Of a stretch of 64,000 bases of DNA, positions 1 through 8,053 are shown piece by piece (the first letter of the stretch is position 1; every line of letters starts with the position of its first letter). This stretch comes from Desulfonatronospira thiodismutans ASO3-1. GTDB taxonomy: Bacteria; Desulfobacterota; Desulfovibrionia; Desulfovibrionales; Desulfonatronovibrionaceae. The DNA lies in the NCBI RefSeq assembly GCF_000174435.1, contig NZ_ACJN02000005.1, positions 1-64,000 on the forward strand, in the 5' to 3' direction. A program made the translations under genes and the position numbers. The notes beneath the pieces are model-generated. The model worked only from the letters and a program-made list of their open reading frames with translations. It did no database searches and had not been told where the DNA came from.

Positions 1-574
1 TCAGGATTTGTCTTTCCAGGTACAGGTAGCGTAAAAAACCTCTAAGGCCTGATCGTTCATGTATTCTGGTTTCAGGGGCGTATTTCCTGTTTCTCTCAGC
101 CAGAAAAGCATCCATATGTAAGACATCCAGGTCTTTAAGCTCCATGCCCTGGTTTTGCAGGTAGTCATTAAGTGCGGATAGAGTCCCCCGGACCCGGTAG
201 ATCTGAACATGTCCCACCTGGCGGGTTTGGGTGTAGAATTGCAGATACTCTTCATAAAGCCTGGGCAGCTGGGCTCTTTGGAGCTTGCTCCTGCCTCTGC
301 CTTCAGGCAAAGCACCCGGCGGCAAGCAGATTATGCCATTCTGGTGCAGGTAGCGCATGAATCCGCGCAGGACAAACCCGGCATACTTAACCTGGACATG
401 GTCCTTAAATGCCTGCAAGGTATCCCGGGCAAAGGTACGCTCCCAGGGGATGCTATTTAGCACCACAAAGTCCAGCAGCCGGTTTAGAATTTGGCTGTGT
501 TGGGCCATTGTCCATGGAGCATACCCGGCATTGTTCATCCATTCCAGGTAGTCCTGGATCTGCCTGTCCAGCAT
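1..574 (-). CDS. Tyrosine recombinase, partial (runs off window start)
   Basis: Open reading frame from an ATG at 574 that stays open to base 1, so the C-terminal catalytic part lies outside the window. The visible ~190 residues hold two helical core-binding (SAM-like) segments: one near the N-terminus (LEWMNNAGYAPWTMAQHSQI) and a second around residues 100-165 (LYEEYLQFYTQTRQVGHVQI then LNDYLQ). This doubling is seen in transposon-borne XerC/D-like recombinases. No catalytic residues are visible. It starts 5 nt after the stop of the CHC2 zinc-finger gene, so the two are probably co-transcribed and may act together in a mobile element. Recombinase identity is inferred from fold-like sequence features only. 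Confidence 0.7.
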   Translation of the reverse strand, partial: MLDRQIQDYLEWMNNAGYAPWTMAQHSQILNRLLDFVVLNSIPWERTFARDTLQAFKDHVQVKYAGFVLRGFMRYLHQNGIICLPPGALPEGRGRSKLQRAQLPRLYEEYLQFYTQTRQVGHVQIYRVRGTLSALNDYLQNQGMELKDLDVLHMDAFLAERNRKYAPETRIHERSGLRGFLRYLYLERQIL

Positions 575-579
575 AACCT

Positions 580-876
580 CTACCTGCCCAGCCTTTGTTC
601 CATGTCCTGCAAAAACTCCACTGCCTCCCGGAAATTTAAGCCCTTGACCACCATGACCAGGTCAATGGGGTTGAAATTTCTTTCGCAACGAAAACACCTG
701 GCCAGGTTGGTTCTGGGATTACAGGCGGTCAAAAACTCGGAGCAAAGCGGGCACAGAAAGCGCAAGTATCCGTCCCTGACTTTGGAGGGCATATCCAGGA
801 TATGGACAATAACGTCATTGACCAAAACCTTGTTTCGCAACCGCTGCAGTTCCTCTCTGGAATATCTTTGGGCCAT
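580..876 (-). CDS. CHC2-type zinc-finger protein (primase-like finger)
   Basis: A 98-aa protein with two CxxC knuckles (LCPLCSEF and ARCFRCERN) about 18 residues apart, followed by a short acidic-basic tail ending near FLQDMEQRLGR. The spacing and the flanking DGYLRFLCPLC / RTNLARCFRC context match the CHC2 zinc finger found at the N-terminus of DnaG-type primases. The primase TOPRIM part is absent, so it is a stand-alone finger. The start is supported by AGGAGG about 5 nt upstream of the ATG on the minus strand. The downstream recombinase gene follows after 5 nt. A DNA-binding accessory role in a recombinase-based element is inference. Confidence 0.8.
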   Translation of the reverse strand: MAQRYSREELQRLRNKVLVNDVIVHILDMPSKVRDGYLRFLCPLCSEFLTACNPRTNLARCFRCERNFNPIDLVMVVKGLNFREAVEFLQDMEQRLGR

Positions 877-978
877 GATTTCCTCCTCGAGATAAGTGTC
901 AGTGATTAAGATTTGACTTCCCTATCACCACCCCGGCAGTGGAGGCTATCGAGTCCTACCTTTGCAATCAGGACCAAA

Positions 979-1424
979 TCATGCGCAACCCATTGATACT
1001 TCTGTGATTTTTACGATTTTCGCGTCCATCTTTGCAATCAGCAGATCCTGGACAGAAATCATGGCGTAAGTTCCTGATATGTCACTGTTTTCAGCTGATA
1101 ACGCGTCCAGCTTTGCAATTTCGCTGGAAATGGATTCGATGGCCCTCCTGCGCCGGTTTCTATATCGCTGTTTTTCCCGGTTGCTTCGAGTATAGTCAGG
1201 GTTGTTTTCCCTGTAGTTATTCCAGTAGTCAGGGTTCCTGGCACTCCAGCGTTGGTCTGAAGCCCTTTTATTGAGCCTGTAGGCCTGGTCCACCTGCATT
1301 TTCTTTCTTTGCCACCGGCGCTTGCGCGCTCTCTGGCAATCAGGCTTGGAGCAATACTTTCTGGTCGGGGTTACGTTTGGTAAGGGGAAAAAGACACCGG
1401 CTCACTGCAGCGTTTTTTGGACAT
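979..1424 (-). pseudogene. Zinc-ribbon mobile-element protein, frameshifted
   Basis: From an ATG at 1424 with GGAGG upstream, the reading begins MSKKRCSE and is then lost; in another frame it continues as RKYCSKPDCQRARKRRWQRK, then DYWNNYRENNPDYTRSNREK, and ends near 979. This matches the layout of the protein encoded before istA in the two IS21 elements of this window (KYCSKVPCR, ENRDYF, WRKQNPGYARRK). A single-base indel between roughly 1375 and 1410 explains the break. The C-terminal part contains repeated IAKLDA / IAKMDA units that correspond to near-repeats of the bases TTTGCAA in the DNA. It lies upstream of the CHC2 and recombinase genes on the same strand and is probably the first gene of that cluster. 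Confidence 0.6.
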
Positions 1425-1654
1425 ACAACCTCCAGGAGCAGTTACTCCAAGAGGTTGTAGTTTTGGAAAGAAGAAAAATGAATGAAAAGAATTCAGGCGG
1501 GGTCAAGAAAAAATCAGGGATCAGTGCTGAGTACTGGAGTCTGACCACTGAACATTCCGGGAACTGCCTCAAGGGCGGGGTATATGTCTATACCTGGTGA
1601 GGCGGGGTGGATTAATTCTGTTGAGCCGAAACTTCCCTTAGGGCATTCAATCAG

Positions 1655-1762
1655 GGCGGGGTATGCAGGGTATGTTAAAAAAAATACTAAAGGCAGGCGG
1701 GGTATAGCGGGATACTGGCAACATAACTAAACTCGCAACATAATGTCCCTTATGTTGCGCTG
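1655..1762. repeat. Dispersed repeat R1, copy 1
   Basis: Contains the strings GGCGGGGTATGCAGGGTA, GGCGGGGTATAGCGGGATAC and GGCAACATAACTAAAC, shared with 8054-8198 and partly with 9587-9635. It ends in a perfect hairpin CGCAACATAA-6 nt-TTATGTTGCG (about 1734-1759) directly abutting a RAYT gene fragment. The hairpin and the link to RAYT remnants suggest a REP-like element. Confidence 0.6.
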
Positions 1763-2151
1763 AAATAGTCAAGCCGCAGCAAAGATACCGAATTATCAGC
1801 AGGGATCTTTTGAAAAGACTGCTGGATATAGACGATGATTTATCCAAGGTATACTCTGGATGGGTCCAGGCAGCAGTAGATGAGCGTACTCCCAGGCAAC
1901 CAGGCTGGACTGAAAGTGTTGCCGTGGGCTGTAAGGTTTTTGTAGAAAAGATCAAGGAATTGCTCGGCGGAAAAGCTTGCGGCCGCAGGGTTCATGAAGT
2001 AGACAAGACCGGATCATATGCACTGAAAGAACCTGTATCGGCTTACAATGATGTTTTTGGGGGTGAAATGGGGCTTCTAAGGTCTGAAAATAGGCTGTTT
2101 TGGGACATTTATCCTGATATTTAAGTATGATGGTTAGGTCCGACCCCCAAA
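1762..2151 (+). pseudogene. RAYT transposase, 3' fragment
   Basis: In-frame coding begins abruptly at about 1762 (EIVKPQQRYRIISRDLLKRL) and continues to a stop at 2124. It is almost identical to the C-terminal half of the intact RAYT encoded at 22828-23622. The HUH and catalytic tyrosine half is missing. After the stop comes the element end TTAGGTCCGACCCCCAAA (2134-2151), matching the terminal repeat of the intact copy apart from one extra C. This is a truncated relic of the same element. Confidence 0.85.
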
Positions 2152-2175
2152 GAGCAAAGAAAAGAGACACGCTCA

Positions 2176-2216
2176 CGTCCTCACCGACTGGTGAGGACGA
2201 GTCTCCGTCAGGAGAC
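2176..2216. repeat. Two adjacent short hairpins next to RAYT remnant
   Basis: CGTCCTCACC-gact-GGTGAGGACG (2176-2199) is followed at once by GTCTCC-gtca-GGAGAC (2201-2216). Both stems are perfect with 4-nt loops. Paired hairpins just outside a RAYT end look like REP/BIME units, but this pair was seen only once in the window. Confidence 0.5.
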
Positions 2217-2292
2217 GACGATCATTCTTGCCCTTCTTGCCATTCTTGCCTTTCTTGTCCATTATTGCCCTTCTTGTCTTTCTTCTTTCGTG

Positions 2293-2340
2293 TGCACTCT
2301 GTTGAGCACTCTGTTGTGCACTCTGTTGTGCACTCTGTTG
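2293..2340. repeat. 12-bp tandem repeat, four copies
   Basis: Four head-to-tail copies of TGCACTCTGTTG (the second begins AGC). It is preceded at about 2226-2290 by irregular CTTGCC/CTTTCTTG repeats. No coding gene is supported on either strand across 2152-2572; the remainder of that gap shows nothing I recognise. Confidence 0.8.
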
Positions 2341-2572
2341 TGTACGGTTCGGGGCTTAACCCTTACCACTGCTGAGCTGCGGCTGGGTACTATTTTGTTT
2401 GAGATTTCCGGTGGTTCATTTGCTATTTTGGTCATCAGAGGCGAGACTTCACTATGGACTTCCGTTCTCTCTCAGCCTCACTATTCAGATCTCGGGGCCA
2501 AAATCACATTATGTGGACAAAAGCAGTGTCCAGAATGGACAGAGCAATTTATCGAAAGACCTGGCTATCCAC

Positions 2573-2606
2573 AAAAAGAGCCCGGGCGTGATGAAACACC
2601 CGGGCT
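2573..2606 (-). terminator. Rho-independent terminator of the secreted-protein gene
   Basis: On the minus strand AGCCCGGG-12 nt-CCCGGGCT is followed by C and five T residues. It lies 28 nt downstream of the stop at 2635 and terminates that gene. Confidence 0.85.
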
Positions 2607-2634
2607 GGAGATTTTAGCAGCAGTTGTGAACCCA

Positions 2635-3264
2635 TCAGCGGATCTTTCTGTCCGCAGACATGGGCACAGTGCCCCGGCTTCTGCTTATGGTTTCCTCGCC
2701 GCTTCTGGCATACTCTGCACTGTACCACACATTCAGTGGATCATCTCCACTGGTCCATACAAAGTACATAACGGAATCGCCCTGGGGGATGTTTCGCAGC
2801 TCGAAATTGTCTGCTTCCACATCCCGGCGTCGGTCAAGCTCCTCAAAGAACTCGTCCATGATCTCCGCAGCCGAGAGAACCGGGGGCAGGACCTCCTCGG
2901 CCACCAGAACCCCACCATCCTTGATTAGTTCCCATGCGGCCTTGTCCTTGCTTCCGGGCATTATCTCCGAGGCTGGGAGCATGGAGATTATGGAGTGGGA
3001 CATATCGAACTCCAGTTGAAAGTGCTCGTAGCGGGGGTTTTTCACCTGAAGCATGAAATAGGCGTTGCCCCCGGTTTCCGCAAAGTTGTAGGTCTCGATG
3101 CTGTAGGACTCTTCCGTGTAGGTGTTCTGGTTAAGCAGGTCTTCGGGGGCTCTCTGGGCATTGGCCACGGTTGTGCTTAGCATAACAGCCAGTATGGCCA
3201 TGAAAACAGGCAGGGTGGGCACCAGATACGCTTTATTGCAAAGTGCCTTTGATCGCTTGGTCAT
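2635..3264 (-). CDS. Secreted protein of unknown function
   Basis: About 209 aa from an ATG at 3264, chosen because GGAGG lies 5-6 nt upstream; an in-frame ATG further out has no such site. The N-terminus is a classical signal peptide: basic MTKRSKALCNKAY, a hydrophobic stretch, and a likely cleavage after NAQR (VANAQ). The mature part is acidic with no cysteine and is rich in EE/DE pairs (IMDEFFEELDRRRDVEADNF), consistent with a periplasmic or extracellular protein. I recognise no family. It is monocistronic, with its own terminator. Confidence 0.75.
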   Translation of the reverse strand: MTKRSKALCNKAYLVPTLPVFMAILAVMLSTTVANAQRAPEDLLNQNTYTEESYSIETYNFAETGGNAYFMLQVKNPRYEHFQLEFDMSHSIISMLPASEIMPGSKDKAAWELIKDGGVLVAEEVLPPVLSAAEIMDEFFEELDRRRDVEADNFELRNIPQGDSVMYFVWTSGDDPLNVWYSAEYARSGEETISRSRGTVPMSADRKIR

Positions 3265-3759
3265 AACCGCCTCCAATGTTTTTTGTCTGCACACCTTACA
3301 CAAAGTTCATACTGGCTTTCAAGATCAAGACAGACATGCAGGAATAGACCGGCATAAAATAAGCCCTCCGGGTCGAAGGACTATCAAGGAGGTCAAATGA
3401 ACCGGATTCATTCTGACTGTTTAGAAGTCGGGCACCTCTTGCTTTTCTGGAGCATGGTCTTCGTAGCCTTCAGAAGATTCACTGCCGTCTTGTCCAGCAT
3501 ATTGCATCCCTGGCTCTGCCATCGCGGGGGCAATAGGAATAGAAGATCAGGCAAATCCAGCAGTGACTGGGCACAGGAGGAAGAATTGGATACAAAGGTT
3601 TGAAGATAGCCAATAAGGCAGGGGCAACCCCATTTGACAAACCCGGACCGCAGAGCGGATAAGCCTGCTCATCCCGAATGCCTGAGAGCAGCTACCTGGT
3701 GATCTTGACCTGGGCCCCGCACCTGGAGCGCTTCACCCAGCCATCCAGATCGGGATTTT
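3265..3759. other. Gene-free stretch with possible coding scraps
   Basis: No intact gene is supported. On the minus strand two short open stretches look like gene ends: about 3430-3550 reading EGYEDHAPEKQEVPDF then stop, and about 3690-3760 reading DLDGWVKRSRCGAQVKITR then stop. Both lose frame upstream, so they are at best decayed remnants. Confidence 0.35.
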
Positions 3760-4888
3760 TCACACCCCTTTACCCTTAACTGCCAGGTTCCTCACAAGCG
3801 CCCTGGTCCACTCATCCCTGCCGCTTAAAGTCGGGATTTTGGCATCCTTCAGTCTCTTGGCCAGCTCTACGTAGGTTATCCCCGGGTCTTTCTCCTTCTC
3901 AGATCTGATCCACTGGGTTACGGCTGCTTTGTCCGGCTTGCCGTTATGGATGCTGTTTCTTACAAACTCCAGGTCTGCATAAGCATAGTCGTCCAGGGGC
4001 GCAGGTTCTTGTGCTTCCTCCGGGATTGACTCAGCATCTGCAATATTGATCGATGGATGGCTGACCTGCATTTTCTCAAGGTCCAGGTCGCTCAGCTCAA
4101 CCCCTTCAGCTGGATCAGCCCCCAAATCATTTTCCAACTGCCCCAGCCTTTCCTCCAGATTCTTCATTACCTGCTGAATCTGGGTGATTGCTTTGTATAC
4201 CTGTACCATGGAGCCGTTTATTTCCGCAGTAAGCTTTAAAAGGGTGTCCTCCAGAGCATCGGCCAGGGTCTTGTTTTTTTCCTGGACTACAAGTTCAGCT
4301 TGGCTGGGCAAGGTAGCCTGCAGCTCCTGTTGGAGTTCGTCTTTTAGCTTAAGGAGCTGGGATTCTGAAAGATTAGAACCTTGAATACCTTTCTCACCTG
4401 GTTCATCCTTTAATCCATCCATCCCGTCATCCAATACTCCATCCATTGAATCATCCCTTAATCCAGTCATCCCTCCATCCACTGATCCATCCATCCCTTC
4501 ATCCGTTAATCCCTTAATCCGATCATCCGTTAATCCCTTCATCCCTTAATCCATCCATCCAACCATCCGTTAATCCATCCATCTGCAAATATGCTGCTTT
4601 AATCCTATTTTTCCAGATAGTTACCCACTCAATCAGTTTGTTATCTATGTTATCAGGGATGTCACCGTTTAGCATCATGCGGATCTGATCCACGGTGTAC
4701 CCTTGATCTTTAAGTGCAAAAATCAACACAAAAAAGTCTGTATATTCAGGGGCATACTTCATCAGCCTGCCTTCAGATGTGCCGAATACGAATTCTGACA
4801 ATTCTCGCTTACAAGAAATCAATGTTCTGTAATTGACATCAATTTCTTCCGCCATTTCGAGGAGTGTAACAAGCTTTTCCTTGCCCAT
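3760..4888 (-). pseudogene. HTH/MerR-like protein split in a low-complexity repeat
   Basis: The 5' part (4523-4888) encodes an N-terminal helix-turn-helix region (VTLLEMAEEIDVNYRTLISC) resembling MerR/excisionase-type proteins. It runs into repeats of DGLTDGWMDGLRDEG and stops at 4523. The 3' part (3760-4542, another frame) restarts in the same repeat and continues into a coiled-coil/acidic C-terminal half (ELQQELQATLPSQAELVVQ ... NSIHNGKPDKAAVTQWIR). The protein at 58576-59603 has the same N- and C-terminal halves joined in one frame, so this locus is one gene switched out of frame within its repeat tract. It lies between the att-like region and the secreted-protein gene. Confidence 0.75.
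4395..4585. repeat. Degenerate ATCC-type microsatellite inside coding region
   Basis: Dozens of ATCC/ATCCATCC units interspersed with CGTTA and CTTA spacers. It encodes alternating DG, DE and LTD residues on the minus strand. Tracts of this sort slip during replication. It coincides exactly with the frame break in the HTH-like gene. Confidence 0.8.
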
Positions 4889-5011
4889 ATTGTCACCAAC
4901 CTGTATTTTTTGATACTTTTGCGATTATGTTACCATTAACACCCAGTTTCAGACCTGTAAGCAGCGTTATCAGTCGTTATCAGGTGGTAACATCTGTTAA
5001 CAGCCGACCTA

Positions 5012-5217
5012 TTGGTGGGTGAGGCCTCCAAAATGCTCTGGTCACTCTCACTTAAGCCGCCTTAACCGCCTGGATTTACACAACCCACCAGAACAAAAAC
5101 CCATCAGCAAAATTTTCACCTGCATATATCCCACCAGTCATCAGGCTGCAGTGTCAAAACTTTTCCATTTATATCAGAAGCTTAAGTGCCAAATTCATCC
5201 ACCTTATATCCCACCAG
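5012..5217. repeat. Iterons of an att-like region, Int-A copy
   Basis: One inverted unit (TTGGTGGG, 5012) and four direct units CCCA[C/T]CAG start at 5084, 5100, 5130 and 5210. The last lies 24 nt from the end of Int-A. The same five units occur at 59718, 59790, 59805, 59835 and 59915 next to Int-E with matching spacing. This is the expected geometry of integrase arm-binding sites beside an attachment site; the core site itself was not identified. Confidence 0.65.
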
Positions 5218-5233
5218 ACAACGGGTTTGAGTA

Positions 5234-6418
5234 TCAGCTTTTTTGCCCTGAACCACTCTCACCCTGTCCATTCTGGATGCTGGACCAAGCCAGTTCCGTG
5301 GCATCTCGTAGAGTATCTTGTGTCAAATGCGCATATCTTTGTGTCGTGGATATGTTTGAATGACCCAACAGCTTTTGCACCTCGTACAGGCTTCTGCCGG
5401 AGTTTACCAATAGACTTGCAAAGTTGTGCCGCAGGTCATGAATGCGTACATCCGGGATGCCTGCATTCTTGCGTACCCGGTCCCATGTATTATGGAAATG
5501 CTTTATAGGCCCTCCTGTTTTGGGGTTGGGGAAAACGTACTCTGAGCCGTTATGCTTTCTTTTCTCCAGAATCCTCAGGGCTCCCTGGGACAGGGGTATC
5601 GTCTTCCTGGTCTTGGCCTTGTTTCTTTCCGGGGGAATTGTCCACAGACCCTGCTTAAGATCCAGTTCCTGCCATGGCAGATTGACCACCTCGGACTTCC
5701 TGGCTCCGGTTAGGATCAACAGCTCGATGATGTCCGGTACTACCTGACTCTTGCAGTTTTTAAGCTCACCCAGGAGCCTCTTTGTTTCCTCGCTGCTCAG
5801 ATAGCGTTCCTTGCAGTTATTATCCTCAAGCCTGGAGATATGCCGGGCCGGGGTCTTCTCTATCACATCCCACTTCTCGGCCAGATTGAATATGTATTTG
5901 ACCAGGGCCATGTAGCGGTTCACCGTCCCCGGTTTGCAGCCTGCCCGCAAAAAGTTGGACTGGAACTGCTGCACATCATCCCTGGTTATTTCAGACATCT
6001 TCATATTTCCCCAAAGAGGCAGAACACGCAGTTCAAGCATTTTACTGTCCTGATCCCAGGACCTCTTGTGCACCTGGATGTAGGGGATGTACTGATCCCG
6101 GATGAATTCCTTGAAAGTCGGTGTATTGCGGTTTTTCTCGGCTTCATCCCTGGGATCAAACCCCATTGTGGTCTGGGACCTGATCTGCTTGGCTTTTTGT
6201 CTGGCTTCTTCCAAAGTGATGGAATCAACCGGAGCTATCCTGGCCTGTTTGAGGCGACCGAACTTGTCCCTGTATCTCTGGTAATAAGTGGACTTGCCAG
6301 TGCTGCGTACCTCCATAATAAAGCCGGGAACGTCCGAATCAAAATAGTCAACCTTGGCCTTGTTCCTGACCCTGGGTGGGTTGGAGACGAATGAGGGGGT
6401 TAGATGGATTTTGGGCAT
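5234..6418 (-). CDS. Tyrosine integrase Int-A (DUF4102-type)
   Basis: A 394-aa integrase. The N-terminal arm-binding domain (residues 1-95; DVPGFIMEVRSTGKSTYYQR) is typical of DUF4102 integrases of genomic islands. A core-binding domain covers about 100-190, and a catalytic domain follows with Arg240 (LTGARKSE), Lys near 269, HDLR at 327-330, His353 (LLGHS) and nucleophile Tyr362 (TQRYAHL). All catalytic residues are present, so it should be active. The start has AGGAGG on the minus strand (ggtgacctcctttt region). It is divergent from an XRE regulator and followed by iterons, as for Int-E, to which it is about 70-80% similar by eye. Confidence 0.95.
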   Translation of the reverse strand: MPKIHLTPSFVSNPPRVRNKAKVDYFDSDVPGFIMEVRSTGKSTYYQRYRDKFGRLKQARIAPVDSITLEEARQKAKQIRSQTTMGFDPRDEAEKNRNTPTFKEFIRDQYIPYIQVHKRSWDQDSKMLELRVLPLWGNMKMSEITRDDVQQFQSNFLRAGCKPGTVNRYMALVKYIFNLAEKWDVIEKTPARHISRLEDNNCKERYLSSEETKRLLGELKNCKSQVVPDIIELLILTGARKSEVVNLPWQELDLKQGLWTIPPERNKAKTRKTIPLSQGALRILEKRKHNGSEYVFPNPKTGGPIKHFHNTWDRVRKNAGIPDVRIHDLRHNFASLLVNSGRSLYEVQKLLGHSNISTTQRYAHLTQDTLRDATELAWSSIQNGQGESGSGQKS

Positions 6419-6562
6419 GGTGACCTCCTTTTCTCAATAAAGAATATGGCCACTATATGACACTTTTAACGATCAATCAAGCATAAAAAAAGTCACAATT
6501 GACACTAAATGGTCATAGGCATACTTGACAAGATATCTATACCAAACAACTAAAAGAGAACC

Positions 6563-6802
6563 ATGATTACTCCAGCCCAGATCCGAGCCGCTAGAGGACT
6601 ACTTAGATGGTCGCAAAAAGACCTGTCGAAAAAGTCAGGAGTATCCCTGCGGGCGGTCAACAGGGTGGAAAGTGAGGAATGCGATCCAAGAATGAGTACT
6701 CTGAAGGCTTTGGAATATACCCTGGAACAGGCAGGCGTAGTTTTTATCAACGAAGAGCATAAAGTGGGAGTTTACTTACGCTCTACTGGTCAGCTTTTTT
6801 GA
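6563..6802 (+). CDS. XRE-family HTH regulator
   Basis: A 79-aa single-domain HTH protein. The helix-turn-helix lies at about residues 5-55 (IRAARGLLRWSQKDLSKKSG then LRAVNRVE). The C-terminal tail TLEQAGVVFINE is shared with small regulators next to integrases. It is transcribed divergently from Int-A with 144 bp between starts, as its paralogue at 61274 is from Int-E. It is therefore a likely repressor of the integrase and of itself. Confidence 0.85.
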   Translation: MITPAQIRAARGLLRWSQKDLSKKSGVSLRAVNRVESEECDPRMSTLKALEYTLEQAGVVFINEEHKVGVYLRSTGQLF

Positions 6803-6878
6803 AGTCCTGCTTTTGCTAGAGCTCTTGAAAAAGACGGATTTAGAGATAGGCAAATTGGTGTGGAAATGGATACAACAG

Positions 6879-6918
6879 AGTTCTCAACGAAAGATTGTTT
6901 TAGATGTACCTTGGGCAT
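6879..6918 (-). pseudogene. Integrase N-terminal scrap
   Basis: A minus-strand ATG at 6918 preceded by GGAGG begins MPKVHLKQSFVEN, matching the Int-A/Int-E start (MPKIHLTPSFVSN). Homology is lost after 13 codons. It is the 5' end of a third integrase of the same type; a C-terminal piece of such an integrase lies at 11578-12132. Confidence 0.6.
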
Positions 6919-6972
6919 AATTAAACCTCCTTGTTTTAGTCTGTTTCAGACTTATAACCGAAGAAGGCTTAA

Positions 6973-7103
6973 TTTTTGAATCCACACAAGGCCAAATAAC
7001 GGCCTTAGATAGCAAAAGATGAGGTAAGGGTCGGATAAAAGGCTGGAAGCTCTGTGAAAGGCTGTGAGGGCTATTCTTGAGGGTGTGAGAGTGAAAAGAC
7101 CGG
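6973..7103. repeat. Dispersed repeat R3, copy 1
   Basis: About 130 bp beginning GAATCCACACAAGGCC, with hairpin AAGGCC-7 nt-GGCCTT, then GGGTCGGATAAAAGGCTGGA and CTATTCTTGAGGGTGTGAG. A second full copy is at 62277-62395 and a partial copy at 7798-7862. All three abut toxin-antitoxin genes. Confidence 0.75.
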
Positions 7104-7140
7104 TCTACATCCTATTAACAACGAATTAAGGTCCAACCTG

Positions 7141-7167
7141 TTGACATTATAGCAGCTTTGCTATACA
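7141..7167 (+). promoter_or_regulatory. HigBA promoter with operator-like palindrome
   Basis: TTGACA (7141) and TATACA (7162) are separated by 15 nt. The perfect palindrome TATAGCA-gctt-TGCTATA (7148-7165) fills the spacer and overlaps the -10, as expected for autorepression by the XRE antitoxin. The short spacer makes the -10 assignment tentative. Confidence 0.55.
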
Positions 7168-7175
7168 CAGTATCT

Positions 7176-7496
7176 ATGAGCAAATGGACTGTGGAATTTC
7201 TCAACGACTCCGTGGAAGCAGAGTTTGACAACCTTCCTCCACAGGTGAGGGCTAAAGCGGTTCAGATATCCAAGCTCATCGTAGAGTTTGGTCCTGCCGG
7301 TTTAGGTATGCCTTATATCCGCCATGTGCAGGACAAGATCTGGGAGATCAGAGCATCACACGGAAGGTGCTTGTATATCTCTGCAACCGGGCGTAAGGTG
7401 GTAATCTTGCGGTGCTTTGTCAAAAAATCAAATAAATTACCGAAAAAGGAACTCAAAATCGCCTTTGAGCGAGCCAGGGAGATAGACAATGGGTAA
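7176..7496 (+). CDS. RelE/HigB-type toxin
   Basis: 106 aa from MSKWTVEFL; an upstream in-frame ATG at 7158 lies within the promoter and is less likely. The family is phage-derived Gp49-like/HigB: GLGMPYIRHVQDKIWEIR followed by YISATGRKVVILRCFVKKSNK and a C-terminal helix (KKELKIAFERAREI). These are ribosome-dependent mRNA endonucleases. The stop overlaps the start of the antitoxin gene by 8 nt, the reverse (toxin-first) order typical of HigBA. Confidence 0.88.
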   Translation: MSKWTVEFLNDSVEAEFDNLPPQVRAKAVQISKLIVEFGPAGLGMPYIRHVQDKIWEIRASHGRCLYISATGRKVVILRCFVKKSNKLPKKELKIAFERAREIDNG

Positions 7497-7770
7497 GAGC
7501 ATAGAAGAAAAACACAGGGAGATGCTTGATCGTGATCCCGGGTACGCCCTTGAATATGCCCGCATGGAAGAAGAGTTCCAGTTTGTCCGGGAACTGATCC
7601 GGGCCAGAGTGCGGGCGGGAATGACTCAGCAACAGGTGGCAGATAAGATGGGAACCACACAGTCTACTGTTGCCAGGCTGGAATCCGGTGGTACTATGCC
7701 AAGCCTTAGGAGCCTTCAGAAATACGCCTGGGCTACCGGGAGCAAGGTCAAGATCTCGCTTGAGGGTTGA
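7489..7770 (+). CDS. HigA-type XRE antitoxin
   Basis: A 93-aa protein. The N-terminal 40 residues (SIEEKHREMLDRDPGYALEY) are the toxin-binding type, followed by an HTH (IRARVRAGMTQQQVADKMGT, TQSTVARLESG). The family neutralises the HigB toxin and binds its own operator, here the palindrome at 7148. It overlaps the toxin gene, so the two are translationally coupled. Confidence 0.9.
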   Translation: MGKSIEEKHREMLDRDPGYALEYARMEEEFQFVRELIRARVRAGMTQQQVADKMGTTQSTVARLESGGTMPSLRSLQKYAWATGSKVKISLEG

Positions 7771-7797
7771 GCCTCAAGCCCTGAAGGTAAAAAGACG

Positions 7798-7862
7798 AGC
7801 CCAAGGGTCGGATTAAAGGCTGGAAGCTCTGTGTGAGGGCGTGAGGGCTGTTCTTGGGGGTC
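7798..7862. repeat. Dispersed repeat R3, partial copy
   Basis: Shares AAGGGTCGGATTAAAGGCTG, GGAAGCTCTGTG and GTGAGGGCTGTTCTTG with R3 copy 1 but lacks its first 55 bp. It sits just after the HigA gene, so the HigBA pair lies between two R3 sequences. The rest of 7863-8053 shows nothing recognisable. Confidence 0.65.
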
Positions 7863-8053
7863 TATAGGAAAATACGCCAAATAATAAAAGCGACTATCAG
7901 CAAAATTACAATGAGAAAACCCCAAAAAAACTCTGATTCTTCGGATTTAGGCGGCTTGTACCCTCATTTTAATGCTACCAAGTCCATCAAAGTAATGCCG
8001 CACTGGTCCATACTTTGACTCCAGTCTACGCCACCTTTGAGAGTGCCCCCACA

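Noticed and set aside
2176-2216. Hammerhead-ribozyme-like motif (CTGGTGAGGACGA)
   Set aside because: The CTGATGA and GAAA core boxes are absent; it is better read as two REP-like hairpins.
2191-2928. 245-codon open frame on the plus strand
   Set aside because: It runs through tandem repeats and a terminator and overlaps the antisense of the secreted-protein gene, which has a signal peptide and a good ribosome site.
4395-4585. Possible CRISPR array
   Set aside because: Units are 4-8 bp, irregular and coding, without spacers of constant length. No cas gene is present in the window.
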